From: an uncultured Prevotella sp.
GTDB taxonomy: Bacteria > Bacteroidota > Bacteroidia > Bacteroidales > Bacteroidaceae
Direction: 5' to 3'
Assembly (NCBI GenBank): GCA_900540375.1
Contig: UQFS01000004.1
Location: 66,799-130,798 of the forward strand
Length of the DNA: 64,000 nucleotides
Below, piece by piece: positions 59,098 to 64,000 of this stretch (position 1 is the first letter of the stretch; every line of letters starts with the position of its first letter). The position numbers were made by a program, and so were the translations under genes. Under the pieces are notes generated by a model. That model did not search any database. It had not been told where the DNA came from and was given only the letters and a program-made list of their open reading frames with translations.

Positions 59098-60996
59098 TTA
59101 CTGCAGCACGCGTGTCTCGAAGGTAGGACCGGTCATCTGCTCTTCCGGCGTGACGATGATCTTCTCAAATCCCTTGACGAGCTCGCTGACCACAAAGGGC
59201 TGACCCTTGACCTGGTTGTACTGGAAGGGTACGAAATCGTTGATGCGGATGCGGAGCAGGGCTGCTAACTGTCCGAGGTTCTGCTCAGCGACGACGACCT
59301 TGCGGTAGCGGAGCAACGTCTCTGCCGTGTTCTTTGGCAGCGGGTTGACATATTTAAACTGGGCCAACGCTACCTTATAGCCTTTCTTGCGCAGTTCGGT
59401 CATGGCCGAATAGAGATGACCATAGGTAGATCCGAAGCCAACGATGAGCAGTTCGGCGTCGTCCTTGTCGCCTTCAACCTCGAGGTCCGGCACCTTGATG
59501 TCGGCGACTTTCTCGAAGCGCAGGTGATCCATCTTGTTGTGGTTCTCGGGTTCTGTGGAGATAGCACCTGTCTCTCCGTCTTTCTCCAGTCCGCCGAGGA
59601 TATGCGTGTAGCCCTCCTGTCCGGGGACGGCCCAGTAGCGCACTTGGTTCTTCGGGTCGCGCTGGTAGGGCGTATACTTGTATTTCTGTTCCGGTGTGGC
59701 GTAGTGGGGATGGATCGGCGGCATCTTCTTGATGTCAGGCAGGCGCCATGCCGACGAGCCGTTGGCGATGAAGGCGTCGGTGAGAAGCACCACCGGCGTG
59801 AGATGCTCCAGTGCGATCTTCGCAGCCATATAGGCGGCGTCGAAGCAGTCGGTGGGGCTGGTGGCGGCGATGACAGGCATCGGGCTCTCGCCGTTGCGGC
59901 CGTAGAGCACCTGCAGCAGGTCGGTCTGCTCGCTCTTTGTCGGCAGACCGGTGGATGGTCCGCCACGCTGCACGTCGATGATCACGAGCGGCAGCTCGTC
60001 GATGACGGCGAGGTTGATGGCCTCACTCTTCAGGCAGATACCCGGTCCGGAGGTGGAGGTCACAGCCAGGGCACCGGCGAAGGAAGCACCGACGGCACTT
60101 GAGCAGGCGCTGATCTCATCCTCGCTCTGCACGGTGATGACGCCGAGACTCTTGTGCTTGGCCAGTTCGTGGAGGATGTCGGTGGCGGGAGTGATGGGGT
60201 AGGAGCCGAGATAGAGTTTCAGTCCGGCCCGCTCGGCGGCAGCGATGAGGCCATAAGCTGTGGCTTTGTTGCCCGTGATGTCCATATAACGGCCGGGCAA
60301 CTTGTGCTTGGTCTCGATGCGATAGGTAGAAGGCACGGAGGCGTGGGTGTTGGCACCATAGTGGTATCCGGCGTTGACGACCTTGATGTTGGCCTCTGCC
60401 ACGCCGGATTTCTTGGCGAATTTCTCCTTGAGGAAGTTGGTCACAAGGGTGAGGTCGCGGTTGAAGAGCCAGCATACGAGTCCGAGTGCAAACATGTTGC
60501 GGCATTTCTGCACGGCCTTTGGCGGCATGCCGTCGTCAGCCAGGCACTCCTTGACCATGTGTGTGATGGGGCAGGCCACGACGCGGTCGGGGTCGATGCC
60601 CATCTCGCCGAGATAGTCATCGCTGTGAAAGTCGGCCTTTTTCAAGTCGACGGGGCCGAAGGAGTCGGTGTCGATGATGATGCAAGCCTGTGGTTTGGCA
60701 TACTGATATTGTGTTTTAAGTGCGGCGGCGTTCATAGCCACGAGCACGTCGCACTTGTCGCCTGGTGTATAGACCTTGCCCTCGCCGATGTGGACCTGAT
60801 AGCCCGACACACCGGTGAGCGAGCCTTGCGGGGCGCGAATGTCAGCGGGATAGTCCGGGAAAGTGGAGATGCCGTTGCCCACGGTAGCGGACACGGTGGA
60901 GAAGATGTTGCCGGCCAGCTGCATGCCGTCACCGGAGTCGCCCGAGAAGCGGACAACGACGTCTTCCAACTCTTTTACTTCTACTTTTTCTGCCAT
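59098..60996 (-). CDS. korA: 2-oxoacid:acceptor oxidoreductase, fused gamma-alpha subunit
   Basis: A 632-residue chain. The N-terminal gamma domain (about 10-200: VVVRFSGDSGDGMQLAG) is fused to the alpha domain (from about 225: GNKATAYGLIAAAERAG, YPITPATDILHELAKH, EDEISACSSAVGASFAGA, SGPG). It partners KorB in oxidative decarboxylation of 2-oxoacids, probably 2-oxoglutarate. Start at 60996 (MAEKVEVKE), since the frame's longer start at 61080 lies in the promoter. Confidence 0.9.
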   Translation of the reverse strand: MAEKVEVKELEDVVVRFSGDSGDGMQLAGNIFSTVSATVGNGISTFPDYPADIRAPQGSLTGVSGYQVHIGEGKVYTPGDKCDVLVAMNAAALKTQYQYAKPQACIIIDTDSFGPVDLKKADFHSDDYLGEMGIDPDRVVACPITHMVKECLADDGMPPKAVQKCRNMFALGLVCWLFNRDLTLVTNFLKEKFAKKSGVAEANIKVVNAGYHYGANTHASVPSTYRIETKHKLPGRYMDITGNKATAYGLIAAAERAGLKLYLGSYPITPATDILHELAKHKSLGVITVQSEDEISACSSAVGASFAGALAVTSTSGPGICLKSEAINLAVIDELPLVIIDVQRGGPSTGLPTKSEQTDLLQVLYGRNGESPMPVIAATSPTDCFDAAYMAAKIALEHLTPVVLLTDAFIANGSSAWRLPDIKKMPPIHPHYATPEQKYKYTPYQRDPKNQVRYWAVPGQEGYTHILGGLEKDGETGAISTEPENHNKMDHLRFEKVADIKVPDLEVEGDKDDAELLIVGFGSTYGHLYSAMTELRKKGYKVALAQFKYVNPLPKNTAETLLRYRKVVVAEQNLGQLAALLRIRINDFVPFQYNQVKGQPFVVSELVKGFEKIIVTPEEQMTGPTFETRVLQ

Positions 60997-61076
60997 ACAA
61001 TTGTGTTTTATTGATAGTATAAGATCTTCTGTGTCTCGGAGATTGTTCGGTATTACTGAGTTTCTCTGATTTCTCG

Positions 61077-61109
61077 GCAAAGTTAAGTTATCTTTGCGAT
61101 ATAGCCAAA
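61077..61109 (-). promoter_or_regulatory. korAB promoter
   Basis: Minus strand TTTG (61106-61109), 20-bp spacer, TAACTTTGC (61077-61085), 80 bp before the ATG. A plus-strand TATCTTTGC (61089-61097) lies in the spacer, pointing the other way. Confidence 0.8.
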
Positions 61110-61442
61110 TGTTTATGCACTTTTATTGCGATGTTTTCTACAAAACATCTTCTCCGCTATTTTTCTGTCATATTTCCATGATAGCCATGCAGAATTGTTG
61201 AAACCGTAAGTGAAACATTGCTATTGAGAACACGAAGGGCAGCCGATCCATAAGAATGAAAACAGATCAGTTGGTGTGAAAAATGCCGTCAGATAGTTGG
61301 TCAAACGTTCGTTGGACAATAGTTTGACGATTGTCAGCCAATTGGCTGACGAACGTTTGACTTATTGTCCAACGGACGTTTAACTTATTATCCAACGGAC
61401 GTTTGACCATTATTAGATCGACGTTTTGACGGTTACAGCCTA
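61098..61442. other. Intergenic region with 23-bp repeats
   Basis: 345 bp between korA's promoter and the nucleoside kinase stop. I see no gene. The right part holds the 23-bp array below and a perfect palindrome GTCAGCCAATTGGCTGAC (61333-61350). The left part (61110-61300) has nothing recognisable. Confidence 0.55.
61339..61430. repeat. 23-bp tandem array after the nucleoside kinase gene
   Basis: Four units start at 61339, 61362, 61385 and 61408, each 23 bp and each ending ACGTTT(G/A)AC or a close variant (TTTTGAC in the last). Units 2 and 3 share TCCAACGGACGTTT. A further out-of-phase relative lies at 61306-61328. In gene direction the array starts 13 bp after the stop. Confidence 0.85.
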
Positions 61443-63107
61443 TTAGTATTTAAACGAGCTGCCACCGAGGAACTCGCGGAGCAGGCTCGTCGGAGGGATG
61501 TCGCGGTTGGGGATAGGCTGGAAATACTTCAGGAACTTACGCAGGCGGTAAGCCTCGCTGTATTCCTCGCAGTTCTCCGGCACTTGCTCCAAGAGCGGCT
61601 CGGCCTGCTGCTTGATGACGGCGAGCTCGAAGAGCATGGCCGAGTTGAACATCACGTCGGCATTCTCCTGATAGGGAAAGATCCACTTGTTCTCACCGGC
61701 ACGCACCGACGGCCAGCGGTGGATCGTCTCCTGAGCGTTGACGCCACGGTATTTATAGTCGCGGATGATGCGGCGCAATAAGCGGTTGTCGGTCGTGGGG
61801 ATGTAGTTGTGGTCGTCGAGCAGGATGGTGGTCAGCGCCGAGACATAGACGCGGAACTTCTGCACTTCGGAGATTTGCGCGGTGAGCTCAGGGTTCAAGG
61901 CGTGGATGCCTTCGACGACGAGGACGTTGTTGGGCTGCATGCGCAGCTTTTGCCCGCTCTTCTCGCTGCGTCCCGTCTGGAAGTTATACTTCGGCAACTC
62001 TATCTCCTCGCCGCGGAAGAGCGTGTTGAACTGGTCGTTGATGAGCTTGAGGTTGAGGGCATAGATACTCTCGTAGTCATATTCGCCCTTGTCGTCCTTG
62101 GGTGTGTGTTCACGGTCGACGAAATAGTCGTCGAGCGAGATCTGCAGAGGTTTGATGCCGTTGGCTAACAGTTGAATGCTCAAGCGCTTGCAGGTGGTGG
62201 TCTTCCCGGAGGAAGACGGTCCGGCGAGCAGCACAAGTTTCACGTCCTTGCGGCTGGCAATCTCGTCGGCGATCTCGGTGAGCTTCTTCTCCTGCAGGGC
62301 CTCCGACACGTTGATGAGGTTGGTAGCCTGTCCCTTGCGCACCATCTCGTTGAAGTCGCCGGCAGTGCGCAGTTCCATGATTTCCTGCCAGTGGTGATGC
62401 TCGCGGAAGATTTCAAACATCTTGTCCTGCCGCGTCATCTGCGGCAACGTGCCCGGATCCTTGAGGTCAGGAATACGCAGGAGCAGTCCGTTGAAATATT
62501 TCTCCAGTCCGAAGAGATAGATCTTCGACGTGTTGGTCAGCAGCGAGCCATAGTAGTAGTCGACATAGTCGTCGATCTGGTAATAGGTCGTATAGAGCGA
62601 ACCGGCACTGCGCAGGAGTTTTGATTTGGCCTTGTCGCCTTTCTCCTCAAACATCTTGACGGCATCCTCGGTGGGCACCTCGAAGCGGCGGATCGGCATC
62701 TTGGCGTCGATGATCTGCTGCATGCGTCGGCGGATACTCGCCACATCGCCGTCGGTGACCTCGTGGCCGATGGTCAGGTCGACGTAGTAGCCCTTGCTCA
62801 CGGGGATGTCAATGACCACCTTGCTTTGTGGATAGAGGTCATGGACGGCCTTGCAGAGTACGAAGAAGAGCGAGCGGGTGTAGTTGCGGGAGCCCGAGCC
62901 GGAGATCATGTCGAGAAACTCCACGTCCTTGTTGTGGTAGATGCGGTAGTGCATACCCTCCACCTTGTTGTTGACCTTGGCGCAGATCGGTCCGTATTTC
63001 ATGTCAATACCTGCGTTGCGAAACACTTCTGAAAGTGTGCTGCCAATGGGTGCGGTGAGCGTCTGCCCATTGTTTTTGCAGCGTATCTGAATGGTTGGTT
63101 TCATCAT
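61443..63107 (-). CDS. Nucleoside (uridine) kinase with threonyl-tRNA-synthetase-like N-domain
   Basis: A 554-residue protein. Residues about 1-75 are a TGS-like ubiquitin-fold (IQIRCKNNGQTLTAPIGST), 75-220 a ThrRS second-additional-domain-like part, and from about 285 a phosphoribulokinase/uridine kinase domain with P-loop LAGPSSSGKTTTCKR, SLDDYFVDR and VVEGIHALNP. This fusion is common in Bacteroidota and other anaerobes and probably phosphorylates uridine or another nucleoside. A minus-strand TATATTTGC box lies at 63139-63147. Confidence 0.88.
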   Translation of the reverse strand: MMKPTIQIRCKNNGQTLTAPIGSTLSEVFRNAGIDMKYGPICAKVNNKVEGMHYRIYHNKDVEFLDMISGSGSRNYTRSLFFVLCKAVHDLYPQSKVVIDIPVSKGYYVDLTIGHEVTDGDVASIRRRMQQIIDAKMPIRRFEVPTEDAVKMFEEKGDKAKSKLLRSAGSLYTTYYQIDDYVDYYYGSLLTNTSKIYLFGLEKYFNGLLLRIPDLKDPGTLPQMTRQDKMFEIFREHHHWQEIMELRTAGDFNEMVRKGQATNLINVSEALQEKKLTEIADEIASRKDVKLVLLAGPSSSGKTTTCKRLSIQLLANGIKPLQISLDDYFVDREHTPKDDKGEYDYESIYALNLKLINDQFNTLFRGEEIELPKYNFQTGRSEKSGQKLRMQPNNVLVVEGIHALNPELTAQISEVQKFRVYVSALTTILLDDHNYIPTTDNRLLRRIIRDYKYRGVNAQETIHRWPSVRAGENKWIFPYQENADVMFNSAMLFELAVIKQQAEPLLEQVPENCEEYSEAYRLRKFLKYFQPIPNRDIPPTSLLREFLGGSSFKY

Positions 63108-63138
63108 AGTCTTTGACTCTTGTTTTTAATCTTACCTT

Positions 63139-63147
63139 GCAAATATA
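63139..63147 (-). promoter_or_regulatory. Nucleoside kinase promoter -7 box
   Basis: Minus-strand TATATTTGC, 31 bp before the ATG at 63107. Confidence 0.7.
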
Positions 63148-63301
63148 GTACTTTTTTTCTAAGAATCATTGTCCTATCGCTTTTTTATAGACATTCTTTT
63201 CGTTTTGAAACAGGAAATCACCCAACTCCGTCATGGTAGAAGTCTATTTGATTATCAACGAGATATTAGTTGTATGCTATAGAAGAAATAGGTCTTTAAT
63301 A

Positions 63302-63333
63302 TTTGCTTCAATGATTATTATTGCGTAACTTTG
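63302..63333 (+). promoter_or_regulatory. Promoter of the terminal lipoprotein gene
   Basis: TTTG (63302-63305), 20-bp spacer, TAACTTTG (63326-63333), 16 bp before the ATG at 63350. Confidence 0.78.
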
Positions 63334-63349
63334 TCGAAATTTAAGATTC

Positions 63350-64000
63350 ATGAATAACAGGACTATCATATTTCTATTCGTTTTCGTTGCGCTTTTGATG
63401 GCCGGTTGTAAGGAGAGGCACAACCAATCCATTGATGTCGCTTACCTATTATCGGCAACAGCACCGGATAGTGCCTTGTCTGTACTTAATGGAGTTGACC
63501 AAGCAAAACTTAGTAAAGTCGAAATGGCGCGGTATGCCCTCGTCTACACCATAGCACAGGACAAGAGCGGGCTGGATGTTGACAACGACTCACTGTTAAG
63601 GACAGCCTACACCTATTATAATAATCAAGAGGATGACTCGCTCTATGCCAAGTGCGAGTACTACATAGGCAAATACTACATGCTCAATGACAGCACAGAG
63701 CAAGCGAAGGACTGCTTGCGGAAAGCTGCTGATGCTTCGAAAAGGCATGGGGACAGATACACGCAATGTATGGCATTGGAGAAATACTCTCGAGTGCTAA
63801 GACAAACAAATCCTCGAAAGGCTGTAGAAGTTGCAAGGCATGCAGAGCAGATTTATCAGAAGTTGCCTGATGTATCTCAATATAATATCATCTATCTCAA
63901 ACTAAATGTTAGCGACGCATTACTTTTTGCAGACCATATTGTCCTGGCAGAAAAGAAGTGCAAGGAAGCTTTAGACATCGCTTATGCATTGAAAGATTCT
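63350..64000 (+). CDS. TPR-type lipoprotein, 5' part (runs off the window)
   Basis: 217 codons are open to the window end. Start MNNRTIIFLFVFVALLMAGC is a lipoprotein signal with Cys20. The rest is helical with tetratricopeptide-like repeats: MARYALVYTIAQDKSG, YAKCEYYIGKYYMLND, AKDCLRKAADASKRHG, CMALEKYSRVLRQ and AEKKCKEALDIAY. Such N-terminal parts are known from Bacteroidota TPR regulators that may carry a membrane helix and a DNA-binding domain further on; that part lies outside. AT-richer than its neighbours. Confidence 0.75.
   Translation, partial: MNNRTIIFLFVFVALLMAGCKERHNQSIDVAYLLSATAPDSALSVLNGVDQAKLSKVEMARYALVYTIAQDKSGLDVDNDSLLRTAYTYYNNQEDDSLYAKCEYYIGKYYMLNDSTEQAKDCLRKAADASKRHGDRYTQCMALEKYSRVLRQTNPRKAVEVARHAEQIYQKLPDVSQYNIIYLKLNVSDALLFADHIVLAEKKCKEALDIAYALKDS

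Overview
The window is a chromosomal segment of a Bacteroidota bacterium, most likely of the Prevotellaceae. The evidence is direct. Most gene starts are preceded by the Bacteroidota sigma-ABfr promoter (a -7 box TAnnTTTG(C), often with a -33 TTTG 19-21 bp upstream) and not by Shine-Dalgarno-led starts. There is a SusC/SusD pair, a fused SecDF, an STN-type TonB receptor with an ECF sigma and DUF4974 anti-sigma factor, PorZ of the type IX secretion system, and several exported proteins with Gln right after the predicted signal-peptide cut. The species was not identified. No rRNA operon, phage, IS element or CRISPR array is visible. There is one tRNA gene, tRNA-Arg(CCU).

Layout. 1-3.4 kb: end of rdgB, porZ and a membrane glycosyltransferase. 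4.1-9.3 kb: a nucleotide-sugar and surface-glycan operon (DegT aminotransferase, rfbF, LicD, an epimerase/dehydratase, UDP-glucose dehydrogenase). 9.4-12.7 kb: trpS, tRNA-Arg, a small DUF3791-DUF3990-DUF3791 cassette whose middle gene has an amber stop, and a divergent ADP-ribosylglycohydrolase. 12.8-24.7 kb: housekeeping and envelope genes (secDF, an EEP-family phosphodiesterase, rhomboid, HU, a glutaminyl-cyclase-like M28 protein, a C26-M19 fusion, an Lrp regulator, three tandem FKBP isomerases). 24.9-30.5 kb: sirtuin, a beta-barrel protein and a sigma/anti-sigma/TonB-receptor unit. 30.7-42.3 kb: miaB, then a lipid A/LPS-type block (MsbA-like ABC exporter, LpxL-like acyltransferase, InaA-type kinase, four glycosyltransferases, LicD) and a DUF4294 protein. 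42.9-46.2 kb: an AAA-ATPase/PD-(D/E)XK gene, a glnQ-type gene remnant and an alanine symporter. 46.6-57.8 kb: a five-gene SusCD operon with a zinc metallohydrolase lipoprotein and two accessory lipoproteins, facing an M6 metalloprotease gene. 58.0-64 kb: korBA, a nucleoside kinase and the start of a TPR lipoprotein gene.

The most unusual material is between genes. At least five intergenic stretches carry short tandem arrays with a unit length of exactly 22 bp (a sixth has 23 bp, one more is about 22, and one has 9), yet the unit sequence mostly differs from place to place. Nearly all lie just after a stop codon. Two of them (about 3465-3870 and 42340-42750) are diverged copies of one roughly 400-bp non-coding element. 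Other leads are the ADP-ribosyltransferase-like/ADP-ribosylhydrolase neighbourhood with a TAG in the transferase-like gene, an orphan promoter-to-terminator unit (55.67-55.92 kb) that may encode a small RNA, and a gene fragment left beside the AAA-ATPase gene.

All family names come from reading the sequence and from memory of the families; no database search was run.
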